Source of the DNA: Phycisphaerae bacterium
GTDB lineage: Bacteria; Planctomycetota; Phycisphaerae; Phycisphaerales; Phycisphaeraceae
Assembly: GCA_030432595.1 (NCBI GenBank)
Contig: JAUIGU010000005.1
Coordinates: forward strand, 1-64,000
DNA: 64,000 nt
Reading direction: 5' to 3'
The notes beneath the pieces were generated by a model. The model was not told where the DNA came from. It ran no database searches and worked only from the letters and a program-made list of their open reading frames with translations. Positions 24,555 through 34,039 of the stretch are shown here, in pieces. A program made the position numbers and the translations under genes. Each line of letters opens with the position of its first letter. Within the stretch, counting starts at the first letter, position 1.

Positions 24555-25493
24555 TTAGTGCATCTGAACATCGACGCTGCCCACGCCGTGTCGGAAGTAG
24601 CTGAAGACGACGTCGGGGTGGTCGGCGAGAAGACTCATGGGGACGGCGGTGTCAATGATGCCCTTGCTGATCATGAACGCGGAGAGCCGCATGCCGAAGG
24701 GGTTGTCGTGGTGGCCGGGGTGCCAGATGCTGACGCGTTGGGCCTTCCAGGTTTCGCGCGGCCCGACCGTGCAGGCGCGCGTCGGTACCTGGGGCACATA
24801 CCCGCCGCCACTGGTGCGGGCGTTCTGGATGATGGTCATGGGGTGCAGATCGGTCACGCGCGTCCCCAGCGCGCGATACCAGTCCGCGGGAGGCGGCTCA
24901 TCGCGGAACTCGCCTTGGCGCTGCGGCGGGTCGTTGAATGCCCAGTGTTTGACTTCGCCCTGCCCCCCCTGCATGACAACGCAACGGATGCTGTCGTAGC
25001 TGTCGGAGTACGCCTCGAGGTCGCCCGACGGGAAGTGCAGGTTGCCGTCGGGTATGGAAAGTTTCGGGTCGATGCGGTTGAAGCACAGTTCGCGGTCGGC
25101 CTTCTCGAAGCTCAAGGGGAAGTCGGCATCGACGGGGACGCCATCGTCATTCACCCACTCGTCCATGCCCCAGAAGTGTGCTTCGTGCTTGCCCAGGTCC
25201 AGCCCCAGCGCGTTGACCATGCGTGCGACCAGGGGGAGTTGCTCGGTCGGGCCGATCGGTCCGCAGATGCCCGCGGGGTTGTCGGGGGTCGATTGCCGCC
25301 AGGCGTCGATGTATTCCAGAGCTTGAGCGCAGTAGAATTCTTCGAGCGTGTTGAAGATGCGGACACGAAAGCCGGGCCGGTCGAGTTGGTGCAGGTCGTC
25401 GATGGTGAGCCGGGCGGCGTCGGCGAGCAGGCCTTCGTCGAGGGTGGTGTAGTCCCACCAATCGGCAGCCACTTTGCTGAGGGGTCTTGCCAT
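24555..25493 (-). CDS. Glucosamine-6-phosphate deaminase-like protein (NagB family)
   Basis: 312 aa. Blocks aligned with the NagB/sugar-phosphate isomerase family are [24 protein letters not shown] (catalytic Asp) and [15 protein letters not shown], which corresponds to the family G-x-G-x-DGH-x-AFNEP. The catalytic His and neighbouring Asn are kept, but the DG before the His is VK and the Glu after the Asn is Asp. It therefore may act on a non-canonical amino-sugar phosphate or be an isomerase. It lies 42 bases after the PIG-L deacetylase gene, which suggests the deacetylase supplies its amine substrate. Confidence 0.72.
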   Translation of the reverse strand: MARPLSKVAADWWDYTTLDEGLLADAARLTIDDLHQLDRPGFRVRIFNTLEEFYCAQALEYIDAWRQSTPDNPAGICGPIGPTEQLPLVARMVNALGLDLGKHEAHFWGMDEWVNDDGVPVDADFPLSFEKADRELCFNRIDPKLSIPDGNLHFPSGDLEAYSDSYDSIRCVVMQGGQGEVKHWAFNDPPQRQGEFRDEPPPADWYRALGTRVTDLHPMTIIQNARTSGGGYVPQVPTRACTVGPRETWKAQRVSIWHPGHHDNPFGMRLSAFMISKGIIDTAVPMSLLADHPDVVFSYFRHGVGSVDVQMH

Positions 25494-25535
25494 GGGTTGT
25501 TCCTTTGGTTGTGTGTATGCGCGTGGTCGCGCGGA

Positions 25536-26327
25536 TCAAGTGGCTTTGAGAAGCCGGGCCAACAGGTCGGATTGCGGGTAGGCGTGGCCGCGGTGCTGGA
25601 CGAAGGCTTCGGCGTAGGGCACGCCGACCTCGTCTCCGCGGCGTCGGGCGTGCCGCTTCATGGCGTCGAGGTACTCGTCCATGCCGTGGTGGGCACGCAA
25701 CCACTCGCGTTGCGAGGCGTGGGCGGCGAGGGCGTCGGCCTTACGGTCCATCACGCCGGCAACATCGACATGCACCGAGGGCGTTACGGGGAGGCCCGAG
25801 TACGGGTCCACGCCTTCGAGTGGGTCGACGTAGTAGAGCCACGGGACTTGTGATCCGTCTCGGACCGGCTGCGCCGATGCGTTGGGGATGGCGTAGCTGA
25901 ACGTCGCGGCGCGGGCGAGCAGGTGGGTCTGCTCGTGGTCCAGCATGTAGTCGAATCGCGGATGCGTGAAGACAAGCGTCGGAGCAATCTCGCGGAACAG
26001 ATCAATCACGGCTTGGATCGACGACGGATCGAACGCGACGTGGACGTCTTTGAGCCCCAGACAGTGGAATGTGCCGCCCAGCAATGCCGCCCCTCGCGTG
26101 CCTTCGTCGTGACGGATCTCCGCGATCTGGTCGGGCGGCAGCGTCGCCGAGCCGCAGTCACCGGATGCGGTGGTCGCCACATGCAAGTCCCAGCTCAGGT
26201 CGGCGAGGCGGATCAGTGTTCCACCGCAAAGGATCTCGGCGTCGTCCGGATGGGCCATGAGGCACACGGCCACGCGACGAGGCGGGATCGAGGCTCCGGC
26301 TCCCGAAGAGTCGGTACGCGTACTCAC
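25536..26327 (-). CDS. PIG-L family N-deacetylase
   Basis: 263 aa from GTG 26327, whose first bases overlap the stop of the upstream isomerase-like gene (GTGA). [20 protein letters not shown] carries the AHPDD zinc motif (His, Asp) near residue 26, and [15 protein letters not shown] supplies the third-ligand His region, as in LmbE/PIG-L zinc deacetylases. Family members remove acetyl groups from GlcNAc-containing molecules such as GlcNAc-PI, mycothiol or bacillithiol precursors, and chitobiose. Its place before a NagB-like gene suggests catabolism of an N-acetylated sugar here. No signal peptide was seen, so it is cytoplasmic. Confidence 0.85.
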   Translation of the reverse strand: MSTRTDSSGAGASIPPRRVAVCLMAHPDDAEILCGGTLIRLADLSWDLHVATTASGDCGSATLPPDQIAEIRHDEGTRGAALLGGTFHCLGLKDVHVAFDPSSIQAVIDLFREIAPTLVFTHPRFDYMLDHEQTHLLARAATFSYAIPNASAQPVRDGSQVPWLYYVDPLEGVDPYSGLPVTPSVHVDVAGVMDRKADALAAHASQREWLRAHHGMDEYLDAMKRHARRRGDEVGVPYAEAFVQHRGHAYPQSDLLARLLKAT

Positions 26328-28009
26328 GCGCCGTCTTTCCCCGTCCCGCACACGTGAACGACGATGCCCAACGCCGCGGCCATCGCGGCCTTGGCGGACA
26401 GGGCGCGGTCGGCGGCGTCGGCGTCGTCCGGCGGGTCGGCGTAGACGAGCTGGATGTGGTTGGACTGGTGCCGGGCCATCATCTGGTCGCGCGACACGCC
26501 GTAGGTCACCGCGTGCATGATCGGCCACTGGCTGGTCGTCGCGTCCCAGCGGCGCTGCGTTTCCGCCAGGGGTAGCTCGATCGCTTTGCAACGCCCGATG
26601 TCCATATGCAGCGCACCATCCTGGATGAAGATGCGGGACCACACACATTCGCCGGGCTTGCTGATGCCCTTGATCGTGCCACCGCCGAGGCGGAAGTACA
26701 TCGCGGGCTGGCGTTCGGACGTCGCGCCCTTCCACCCGTCGGCGAAGTGTGTCGGCGGGACGGAGCCGGAAATCTCGAACACCCAGACGTACTCGTCGGT
26801 CGTGCCGCTGCGGTCCGGGTCGCCCCAGCGCAGGTCGTGCAGCGTGTTGTCCGGCTGCATGCCCATCGCCGACCAGACGCGTTGCGTGATCAGCCCGTCG
26901 AGGCCGGCGCACTCGTCAACCTCGTTGAAGTGCGTGACCGGCTCGCCGTCGCGGATGACCGCCCCGGAAGTGCCGTCCGCGTTTTTCAGGGTCACCGGCG
27001 GACGGATGGAACAGTTCAGCGTGCCTTCCACGAGGTCGCTGGCTGGCGCGAGGTCCTTGAGGCCCTGCTGGTACTGGATGCCGATCGCGTCGCAGCCGAA
27101 CTCGTCGGCGATCCGCACGGCGGCAATGTACATCTTGCATTGCTGAAGAATCTGGGCGTCGGTCAGGTGCTCGGCTTCGTTTGAACCGGTCTCGAAGGTG
27201 ATCCCTGAGTCGTCGTACCAGTCGCGCGCGACTTGCGCCTCGTCGTCGCTCACCTGGGTCATCGCGAAGTACAACGCCGACTGCGACAGTCGTTCCTTGA
27301 ACACGCCCAGCGGGTTAAGCAGGTGGTCCGGGATGATGGCGTTGAACATGCCCATGCAGCCCTCGTCGAAGACGCCGAGGATCGCGGGGGTCTGCCGCAG
27401 CTCGGCCGCGAGCGATTCGCCGAGTTGCCGTTCGTCGGCAGGAAGTTCTTTGAAGTCGAGCTCGGTCACGTGCGACGTGTCGTGCGTGATCGTGCCGGTG
27501 TCGCACCACTGCTTGAGCTTCCCCCGGAAGTGTTCGTCGGAGAAGCTTTCGCCCCAGAGCAGCGCGTAGTCCCGGCCCGCCTTGGTCAGCGAGCCGCGCA
27601 GGTTCAGTGCGCCGACCAGCCCCGGCCAGGTGCCCGACCAGTTCGCCAGGATCAGGATCGGCCCCCGGTGCCGCAGCAGCCCCGGCAGCACGTGGTGTGA
27701 GTACTGCCACACCGCCTCGGCGACCACCAGCGGCGCATCGGGGTGGATGCCGTTGAACACCTCACGGCCACGCTTCTGGCTGTTGATGAAGCCGTGCGGG
27801 CCGAATTCGGACGGTTGTTCGTCGTGCGCGCGTTTGAGCGTCCATCCCAGCGACGCAAGCGCCTCGGCCGCGTCGGCCTCGAGCTGTTGCTGCGCCTCCC
27901 AGCACGTCGCGTTGGCGCTGTCACGCAGGTCGCCATTGGCAATAAGCAATGCCGTGTGGTCAGGGATCGGATCGGGTGAGCACGTTTTGGGGAGGCGGTA
28001 CTTGGTCAT
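26324..28009 (-). CDS. L-fucose/L-arabinose isomerase-like protein
   Basis: 561 aa from ATG 28009 ([10 protein letters not shown]). The length and order of blocks resemble the L-fucose isomerase superfamily: [47 protein letters not shown], and [14 protein letters not shown] followed by VEGTLN and [14 protein letters not shown], which offers Glu/Asp metal ligands. Such enzymes interconvert aldose and ketose forms with Mn2+. The next upstream gene is a class II aldolase, the usual partner of fucose and rhamnose isomerases, which supports a deoxysugar or pentose pathway. The substrate is not determinable. It overlaps the PIG-L gene by 4 bases. Confidence 0.7.
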   Translation of the reverse strand: MTKYRLPKTCSPDPIPDHTALLIANGDLRDSANATCWEAQQQLEADAAEALASLGWTLKRAHDEQPSEFGPHGFINSQKRGREVFNGIHPDAPLVVAEAVWQYSHHVLPGLLRHRGPILILANWSGTWPGLVGALNLRGSLTKAGRDYALLWGESFSDEHFRGKLKQWCDTGTITHDTSHVTELDFKELPADERQLGESLAAELRQTPAILGVFDEGCMGMFNAIIPDHLLNPLGVFKERLSQSALYFAMTQVSDDEAQVARDWYDDSGITFETGSNEAEHLTDAQILQQCKMYIAAVRIADEFGCDAIGIQYQQGLKDLAPASDLVEGTLNCSIRPPVTLKNADGTSGAVIRDGEPVTHFNEVDECAGLDGLITQRVWSAMGMQPDNTLHDLRWGDPDRSGTTDEYVWVFEISGSVPPTHFADGWKGATSERQPAMYFRLGGGTIKGISKPGECVWSRIFIQDGALHMDIGRCKAIELPLAETQRRWDATTSQWPIMHAVTYGVSRDQMMARHQSNHIQLVYADPPDDADAADRALSAKAAMAAALGIVVHVCGTGKDGA

Positions 28010-28079
28010 GGGTCGCACTCTAACCGAGCATCGTGGCTCGATACCGACGAGGCAACGACCTGAGAGCCAGAAATAGGGT

Positions 28080-29240
28080 TTATGACCGTGCCGCCACTTG
28101 CCGTCGGTACGACTCAACTTCCCACTCTTCGATGAAGCGCCGATGACCTTCAAGCAAGGGTTGAATGCCGCCGAGTGCTTGGGCGCGTTGCATCATTTCG
28201 GCCGCGTCTGCGTAAAGCGCAGCGGTTGTCGCGGCCAATTTCGACGACTCACGGATCGCCAGACCACCCAGGCCCGGAAGCAGGACGACCCACGGGTCCC
28301 GCCCGTGACGATGCCGATACGCATCCACGGCGCCCCGCCACTGAGCCGCGCCTTCGTTGCGATCGATTGCGGGCTCATCGATCCAGAGGGGGTCGCTCTG
28401 GCAATATACGATCTGGTCCGGCGTCAACGGCCCGCCGAGCGCCGCGGCACGCCCGTCCGCCGTGCTCAGCAGCCACGCCATCGCCGGCGAATCGATCGGA
28501 CGCACAACCGTGTCGTCCCGGGACTCTTCAGCTAACGCCTGGTGCAACAAGAAACGTGCGGCGTCGCGCTCGCCGTCTTCGTGCTTAGGCGTCGTCACGC
28601 GGTGCCGCTTGTTGAATTCGGCATCACATCGTGCGAGCACTTCGGTGCTCGTTAACTCAATCTGGTCGATGTCATCACCGGACACGATCAAGCCGTGGTT
28701 CTCAAGCAGCACTGTCGTGACGCCGTGGGGATCGTCATCCACAAGCCTCTCCCGAAGCGCTTTGGCCAGCACGAGCCCCGGATCGACGTACGGCTGCCAG
28801 ATCGCCTCGGGCAAGACGGGTGAAGAAAGATGTCGCCCTTCGGTACAGCACGTCAGGCCATTGACCGCGGTGGGGTGGGTGTGGACGACGAACCGCCCGG
28901 GCATCAGGTGGTGCAGCAACGCCTCGACGCTTGGTCGTTGCCCCCGCTGCGGCTCGACACGGGCCGCCATCACCGCGTCTTTAAACGCTGCCTCACGAGC
29001 GTGCCGTTCGTGCGGCCAGTCTCGGTCCAGCATCACGGCCAGCGCCGCGCGTTCGAGCTCGACAAACCCGTCTCGCTCGATGGTGCCCAACGCGTGACCG
29101 CTGGCTTTCACCCACAACCGGTCGTCTGTCTTGAGCGACGTGTTCCCGCCGCCCGCTAGAACATAGCGCGGATCACGGCCGTAATGATGAGACAATTGAA
29201 CGACCGAGAGAAGCGGATCGTCGGCGTGTTCCATCTGCAT
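28080..29240 (-). CDS. Class II aldolase/adducin family protein
   Basis: 386 aa. The N-terminal two thirds form a class II aldolase domain: [14 protein letters not shown] (phosphate loop), [27 protein letters not shown] (zinc ligands HxH) and [15 protein letters not shown] (further His). The domain is longer than fuculose-1-phosphate aldolase (about 215 aa) and resembles the N-terminal half of the rhamnulose-1-phosphate aldolase/alcohol dehydrogenase proteins, here without the dehydrogenase half. It would split a ketose-1-phosphate to DHAP and an aldehyde. It is the first gene of the minus-strand sugar operon and is divergent from the GH38 gene. Confidence 0.82.
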   Translation of the reverse strand: MQMEHADDPLLSVVQLSHHYGRDPRYVLAGGGNTSLKTDDRLWVKASGHALGTIERDGFVELERAALAVMLDRDWPHERHAREAAFKDAVMAARVEPQRGQRPSVEALLHHLMPGRFVVHTHPTAVNGLTCCTEGRHLSSPVLPEAIWQPYVDPGLVLAKALRERLVDDDPHGVTTVLLENHGLIVSGDDIDQIELTSTEVLARCDAEFNKRHRVTTPKHEDGERDAARFLLHQALAEESRDDTVVRPIDSPAMAWLLSTADGRAAALGGPLTPDQIVYCQSDPLWIDEPAIDRNEGAAQWRGAVDAYRHRHGRDPWVVLLPGLGGLAIRESSKLAATTAALYADAAEMMQRAQALGGIQPLLEGHRRFIEEWEVESYRRQVAARS

Positions 29241-29372
29241 CGTGCGCTAGTGGTCAAAGTCTTGTTTGCCGACGACGTTTGGGTTGGCCCAGCAGTGACT
29301 CCTCGTCGTCGATGTCAAATCGCAGGAGATGATAACGAGCGCGTCTTTTGCGTGAGATGCTAACGTTGCGGC
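29241..29372. promoter_or_regulatory. Divergent promoter region of the sugar locus
   Basis: 132 bases separate the class II aldolase start and the GH38 start, so promoters for both directions must lie here unless transcription comes from further away. No convincing -10/-35 pair and no copy of the DeoR-gene palindrome could be found. Confidence 0.4.
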
Positions 29373-32300
29373 ATGCTGCCGCCGACCTCGTTCCAACAAT
29401 TGCTCCTGCCGCGCCTGGCCAAGGCCCGGGACCGTTTGTCCGCCATGATCTGGGCGGTGGACCCGGCGCCCCTTGCGGTGTGGCAGACCCGGGCGACCGC
29501 CGCGCACGGCACGTTTGACGACGCGAAGGGTGAAGCGTTTGATCCCGTCAAGGACCGGCCGCATCACTGGGGGCGGATGTTTGATCAGTGCTGGTGGCGT
29601 GTGGAAATGCCGGCGGCTGACGAGTCCGCGACGCGTTACCTGCGTTGGCTGGACCAGGGCGAGGCAACGGTTTATGTCGACGGCGTGCCGTACTACGGCA
29701 TCGACCCCGGGCACCCGTTCGCGCCGCTGCCAACCGGTTGCGAAACCCTGCACATCGAATCGCTTTGCGCGCGGACCGGCGTGTGGGTGACCGGCGAGCC
29801 GCAGGGCCTGGACCCGTCGGTCGGAAGCCGATTCGACGGGGCGTTTCTGGCTAGCCGAAACGACGAGGCGTGGCACGCGTTTCACGACCTGGAGGTGTTG
29901 ATCCGCGTGGCGGGACTGATGAGCCGGCCGGAGTATCCGCCGGGGCACGACCTGTGGGGCCGCGGCGCGTACCGGCCGGAGATCACGCTCGCCGATCCGC
30001 TGTTCCGCAAGCTGATCGACCGGATGAACCGCGCGATCGACGCTTTGGACGCGGAAGGCGTAGCGGCGTGTCGTGGCGTTATGCGAACCATCTACGACGA
30101 CTTGCCCGCCGCGCCCGACGCGATGACCGCCGTGCTCACCGGGCACGCGCACGTCGATCTGGTCTGGCTCTGGCCCGAGAAGGCCGGCGAGTTCAAGGCG
30201 GTGCACTCGTTCGCCAACGCGCTGCACGTGATGTCGCAGTACCCCGAGGCGACGTTCGGCTACTCGCAGCCGGCGAGCTACGAAGCGGCGGAGAAGCGCA
30301 GCCCGGCGTTGCTCGCCAAAGTCCGCGACGCCATCGGCCGGGGTAACTGGGAGGCGACCGGAGCGATGTACGTCGAGTCGGACGTGCAACTCCCGTGCGG
30401 CGAGGCACTGGTGCGGGCGTTCGAACTGGGGCAGCAGGGGTTTCGAGGACTGACGGGCCGCGACAGCCGGTGCGTGTGGCTGCCGGACGTGTTCGGGTAC
30501 AGCGCGTGCCTGCCGACGATCATGGCGGGCTTCGGCGTGCCGTACTTCTACACGACCAAGCTGCATTGGTCGGGCGCGACGCGGTTCCCGTACAGCAGCT
30601 TCCGCTGGGTCGGCATGGACGGCAGCGTTGCGGTGTCGCACATCTCGTGGAACCACTACAACCAGGAGGTCACCCCGGAAGAACTGCACAAGTGCAACGT
30701 GCAGCACCGGCAGAGCGCAGTACACGGCGAGGGGTTATTCCCCTGCGGGTACGGCGACGGCGGCGGCGGGCTGACCGAGGCGATGTGCGAGCGGGCGCGG
30801 CGGCTGGAAAACCTCGCGTCGATGCCGCGAGCGCAGTGGGGCACGATCGAGTCGTTCTTCGACCGTTTGAACGAGCGGCGTGGCGCGTTGCCGTCGTGGC
30901 GCGGCGAGATGTATCTTGAGTTTCACCGCGGGGTGCAGACCACGCACGGCCGACTCAAGGCGGCGTTCCGCGCGGCCGAGCGAGGCCTGCAGATTTGGGA
31001 GGCGGTGCGGTGCGCGACCGGCGGCGGGCCGGTGGACGAAGCGATATGGAAACGCGTGTGTTTCGCGCAGTTCCACGACTACATTCCCGGCAGCTCGATC
31101 CAGGCGGTGTACGACGAAGCGGTTCCGGAATTGGAGCAGATCGCGGAGACGTGTCTGCGGAACGCGGAGCGTGAATTGTCTGCGGCGGCGGATCCGGGAG
31201 ATGCGGAGGATTGCGTGTTCAACCCGTTGCCGATGAAGCGCCGCACGTTGCTCGACGGGCGGTGCGTCGAGTTGCCGCCGCTGGCCGGGGTAGTGGTTGC
31301 GTCGTTGGAGACGGTGCCGACGAAGGCTGTGAATGCCGATGAGCGGACGTTGAGCAACGGCCGTGTCGCCGCGACGTTTTCGGAGGACGGCGAGATCGCG
31401 TCGCTGGTCGTGGACGGACACGTGGTTTCACTTGCCGAACCCGTCGGCCAGGCGTGGACGTTCCCCGACATGCCGGCGGCGTACGACGCGTGGGATATCG
31501 ATCGCTACACGCTGAGCAACGGCACGCATCACCGGGCCTGCGGTTCGAGCGAAGTCCGGGAAGGCGGCGGCGAGGCGTCGGTGACGTTTACGCGTCGTTT
31601 GGGCGAGGCCGGTTCGATGTCGATCACGTACCGGCTCGAAGCGGGAAGTGCGGCGATGATTCTGGATGTTGACCTTGAACTCAATGCACCGCAAACGCTG
31701 GTCAAGCTCGCCTTCCCCACGGCCTACCGCGGGCGTGAAGCGCGGTACGGCGGGCCGTTCGGCAGCGTGAAGCGGCCGCAGTGGGCGGGGCCGCTCTCGA
31801 ACGAAGCGATGTTCGAGAACCCCGCGAGCCGGTGGGCGTGCGTGGCCGACGACGACGAACGCGACGGTTTGATGCTGATCTCCGAAGCGAAGTACGGCTT
31901 CGGCGTCCGCGAAGGCGTGCTGCACGTCTCGCTCGCGCGTTCGGCGCAGGTGACGGCCCCCAACGTCAGCGGCGGGACCACCACGCTGGCGAACGCTCAA
32001 TCCGGCAAGACCTACGCGGATTTGGGCCGGCACCGCATTCGCTTGGCGCTGGGTCGCTTTCGCGCCGATGCGCCGGCCGAGGAACAACCCGCGGCGCTCG
32101 CCGACACGCTCTTCACGCCGCCGATCCGGTATCGCGGGCGACCGATCGATGCGGGTTTCTTCGGCGTCGAAGGCCCGCCGTCGTGGGTGCCCGCCTGGGC
32201 CAAGCCGCACCCCGACGGCTCGTGGACGCTGCGTCTGCACGAAACGCTCGGCGGGCGAGGGGCGTATCAAACGCGACTGGCTGACGGATTGAAAGCCGTG

Positions 32301-32393
32301 CCCACCGACCTGCGCGACGAGCCGTTGCCGGATGCGTCGGCGGTAAACGAAGTCACGCCTTACACATTGCACAGCCTGCACATCCGGCAATGA
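29373..32393 (+). CDS. Alpha-mannosidase, glycoside hydrolase family 38
   Basis: 1006 aa. The catalytic domain starts near residue 250 with TGHAHVDLVWLWP (zinc-binding HxD). TGAMYVESDVQLP, and WLPDVFGYSACLP (nucleophile Asp), follow, then FYTTKLHWSGATRFPYSSF. These are GH38 hallmarks. An N-terminal galactose-binding-like beta domain and a C-terminal beta-sandwich (from about residue 690) complete the usual bacterial layout. It removes alpha-linked mannose from oligosaccharides with retention. No signal peptide is visible, so it likely works on imported oligosaccharides. It is divergent from the operon of aldolase, isomerase and deacetylase genes, making mannose-containing glycans a likely input. 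Confidence 0.92.
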   Translation: MLPPTSFQQLLLPRLAKARDRLSAMIWAVDPAPLAVWQTRATAAHGTFDDAKGEAFDPVKDRPHHWGRMFDQCWWRVEMPAADESATRYLRWLDQGEATVYVDGVPYYGIDPGHPFAPLPTGCETLHIESLCARTGVWVTGEPQGLDPSVGSRFDGAFLASRNDEAWHAFHDLEVLIRVAGLMSRPEYPPGHDLWGRGAYRPEITLADPLFRKLIDRMNRAIDALDAEGVAACRGVMRTIYDDLPAAPDAMTAVLTGHAHVDLVWLWPEKAGEFKAVHSFANALHVMSQYPEATFGYSQPASYEAAEKRSPALLAKVRDAIGRGNWEATGAMYVESDVQLPCGEALVRAFELGQQGFRGLTGRDSRCVWLPDVFGYSACLPTIMAGFGVPYFYTTKLHWSGATRFPYSSFRWVGMDGSVAVSHISWNHYNQEVTPEELHKCNVQHRQSAVHGEGLFPCGYGDGGGGLTEAMCERARRLENLASMPRAQWGTIESFFDRLNERRGALPSWRGEMYLEFHRGVQTTHGRLKAAFRAAERGLQIWEAVRCATGGGPVDEAIWKRVCFAQFHDYIPGSSIQAVYDEAVPELEQIAETCLRNAERELSAAADPGDAEDCVFNPLPMKRRTLLDGRCVELPPLAGVVVASLETVPTKAVNADERTLSNGRVAATFSEDGEIASLVVDGHVVSLAEPVGQAWTFPDMPAAYDAWDIDRYTLSNGTHHRACGSSEVREGGGEASVTFTRRLGEAGSMSITYRLEAGSAAMILDVDLELNAPQTLVKLAFPTAYRGREARYGGPFGSVKRPQWAGPLSNEAMFENPASRWACVADDDERDGLMLISEAKYGFGVREGVLHVSLARSAQVTAPNVSGGTTTLANAQSGKTYADLGRHRIRLALGRFRADAPAEEQPAALADTLFTPPIRYRGRPIDAGFFGVEGPPSWVPAWAKPHPDGSWTLRLHETLGGRGAYQTRLADGLKAVPTDLRDEPLPDASAVNEVTPYTLHSLHIRQ

Positions 32394-32423
32394 ACGTCGC
32401 GAGAAGCTCCACGACATTTCTGC

Positions 32424-33236
32424 TCAGAGGTCCGAACTCGTCCGGCTCGCGTCCTCGGCGGCGGACATCGGCAGGTGCAGGCCGCACTCTTGTTTGAGTC
32501 CCTGGAAACGCCCGGCGCGTTCGTCCTGGCCGGCGGTGATGGGCAGGGTGCTGTGCCAGTCGCCGATGCTCGCGTAGCCCTGGTCGTGCAGCGGGTGGAA
32601 AGGCAGGTCGTGGGCCTTGAGGTACTGGTGCACGTCCTTGGTGGTCCAGCGCAGGATCGGGCTGACCTTGTACCGGCCGTCTTGCAACTCAACGTGTCGG
32701 AGGTTCGCGCGGTGGTTGGTTTGTTGCTTGCGCAAACCCGCGAGCGTGGCGACCGGGTCGAGTTCCGACAGCGCGCGTTGCATCGGCTCGACCTTGCGGA
32801 GGAAGTCGTAGCGGTTGAGGTCGTCGGGGTTGTGCGAGTCCCAGAGCGGGCCGTTGCGGGCGACGAACCACGACGGGCTGACCGGCGGCTGGTAGACCTT
32901 GAGGTTCAGGCCGAGCTTCTGCGTGAGTTGGTCCGCGAACGCGTAGGTTTCCTGAAAGTGGAACCCGGTGTCGATGAAGATCACGGGGATGTCGGCATTG
33001 ACGCGGGTCACCAGGTGGAGCATGACCGCGGCCTGCACGCCGAAGCTGGTCGTGAGGATCATGCGGTCGCCGAAGGTCTCGACGGCCCAGGCGACGATGT
33101 CCGTGGCGGCGATCTTCGAGAGCTTCGCTTCGAGCGCGTCGAGGTCGAGGTTCAGTTCAAGCTCGCGGGACGGTTCGGGCACGGCGCGTCGGGCCTCGGT
33201 GGGTGCGGCGGCGGGTTGGTTGTCGGGGCGGGGCAT
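32424..33236 (-). CDS. cysH: Phosphoadenosine phosphosulfate reductase
   Basis: 270 aa from ATG 33236; a GTG at 33266 is an alternative. MILTTSFGVQAAVMLHLV is the ATP-pyrophosphatase-type PP-loop region. IPVIFIDTGFHFQETYAF and VSPILRWTTKDVHQYL are core blocks. The C-terminal GRFQGLKQECGLH contains the catalytic Cys. The CC and CxxC cysteines that bind the iron-sulfur cluster in APS reductases are absent, so it should be the PAPS-specific, thioredoxin-dependent type. It reduces PAPS to sulfite for cysteine synthesis. It competes with sulfotransferases for PAPS. Confidence 0.9.
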   Translation of the reverse strand: MPRPDNQPAAAPTEARRAVPEPSRELELNLDLDALEAKLSKIAATDIVAWAVETFGDRMILTTSFGVQAAVMLHLVTRVNADIPVIFIDTGFHFQETYAFADQLTQKLGLNLKVYQPPVSPSWFVARNGPLWDSHNPDDLNRYDFLRKVEPMQRALSELDPVATLAGLRKQQTNHRANLRHVELQDGRYKVSPILRWTTKDVHQYLKAHDLPFHPLHDQGYASIGDWHSTLPITAGQDERAGRFQGLKQECGLHLPMSAAEDASRTSSDL

Positions 33237-33430
33237 GTCGCGAGTGGGACGGCTCGTAACCGGCACGGGCCTTGGGGTATCGAACGGGACATCATAGCAA
33301 CAACCCGGTGTTCCCCGGCATCATTCCCGCGACTTTGGTTTGTGTGGCGTGGCGTGGTTTGTATTGATGGTTTGGTGGTCTGGAGCTTTGGAGGTTTGCG
33401 GGGCCGGGGGCACCGGGCGAGGATAGGGCG

Positions 33431-33979
33431 ATGCGGACGGCGACCATCGCGCTGGGGTCCAACCTCGGAGACCGCGTGTCACTGATGCGGCGGGCGGTGG
33501 CCGCGGTGTCGGCGCTGCCGGGCGTGGAAGGCGTGCGTTGCAGCCGGCTGTACGAGACGCCCGCGGTCGGTTTCGACGGGGTCGGGGCGGCAACGGGGCA
33601 GGGGGCCTTCCTCAACGCGGCGGCCAGGCTCGACACGACACTCGGACCGCGCGAGTTGCTGGACGCGCTGCTTTTGATCGAGGCGGCGCTGGGGCGGGTG
33701 GAGCGAAATAAGCGCGAGAAATGGTCGGCCCGGCCGATCGACCTGGATTTGTTGACGTTCAACGACGCCGTGATCGACGAGCCGGGCATGACGGTGCCGC
33801 ACCCGGGGATCGCGGCGCGGTGGTTCGTGCTCAAGCCGCTGTGCGACGTTGCGCCCGACGCGAAACACCCGGTGTTGAATCGTACGATGCGCGAGCTGCT
33901 CGAAGCCGTGGAAGCTTTTGACGACAAAAACACGGGTAAAGGCGTGCTATTCGAAGACGCGTCGATCGATCCGGTGTAA
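33431..33979 (+). CDS. folK: 2-amino-4-hydroxy-6-hydroxymethyldihydropteridine pyrophosphokinase
   Basis: 182 aa. IALGSNLGDRVSLMRRAV is the N-terminal HPPK motif. SRLYETPAVG and FLNAAARLDT bind pterin. RPIDLDLLTFND is the catalytic signature with the metal-binding Asp pair, followed by VPHPGIAARWFVLKPLCD. The enzyme transfers pyrophosphate from ATP to hydroxymethyl-dihydropterin in folate synthesis. It is divergent from cysH and has no folate neighbours in the window. Confidence 0.93.
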   Translation: MRTATIALGSNLGDRVSLMRRAVAAVSALPGVEGVRCSRLYETPAVGFDGVGAATGQGAFLNAAARLDTTLGPRELLDALLLIEAALGRVERNKREKWSARPIDLDLLTFNDAVIDEPGMTVPHPGIAARWFVLKPLCDVAPDAKHPVLNRTMRELLEAVEAFDDKNTGKGVLFEDASIDPV

Positions 33980-34039
33980 CGCCGTAGCGCTTCATCAGAG
34001 CCGGGAGCGTCAGCGGCCGGTTCGTGCGTGATCCAGACG

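Noticed and set aside
26328-26912. N-terminal extension of the PIG-L deacetylase frame
   Set aside because: The frame stays open upstream, but that part lies over the isomerase-like coding region, is low-complexity, and the GTGA overlap at 26324-26327 gives a natural start.
29247-30725. A 492-codon open frame opposite the GH38 alpha-mannosidase
   Set aside because: The plus-strand frame has all GH38 catalytic motifs, while the antisense frame has none and is Arg/His/Val-rich.
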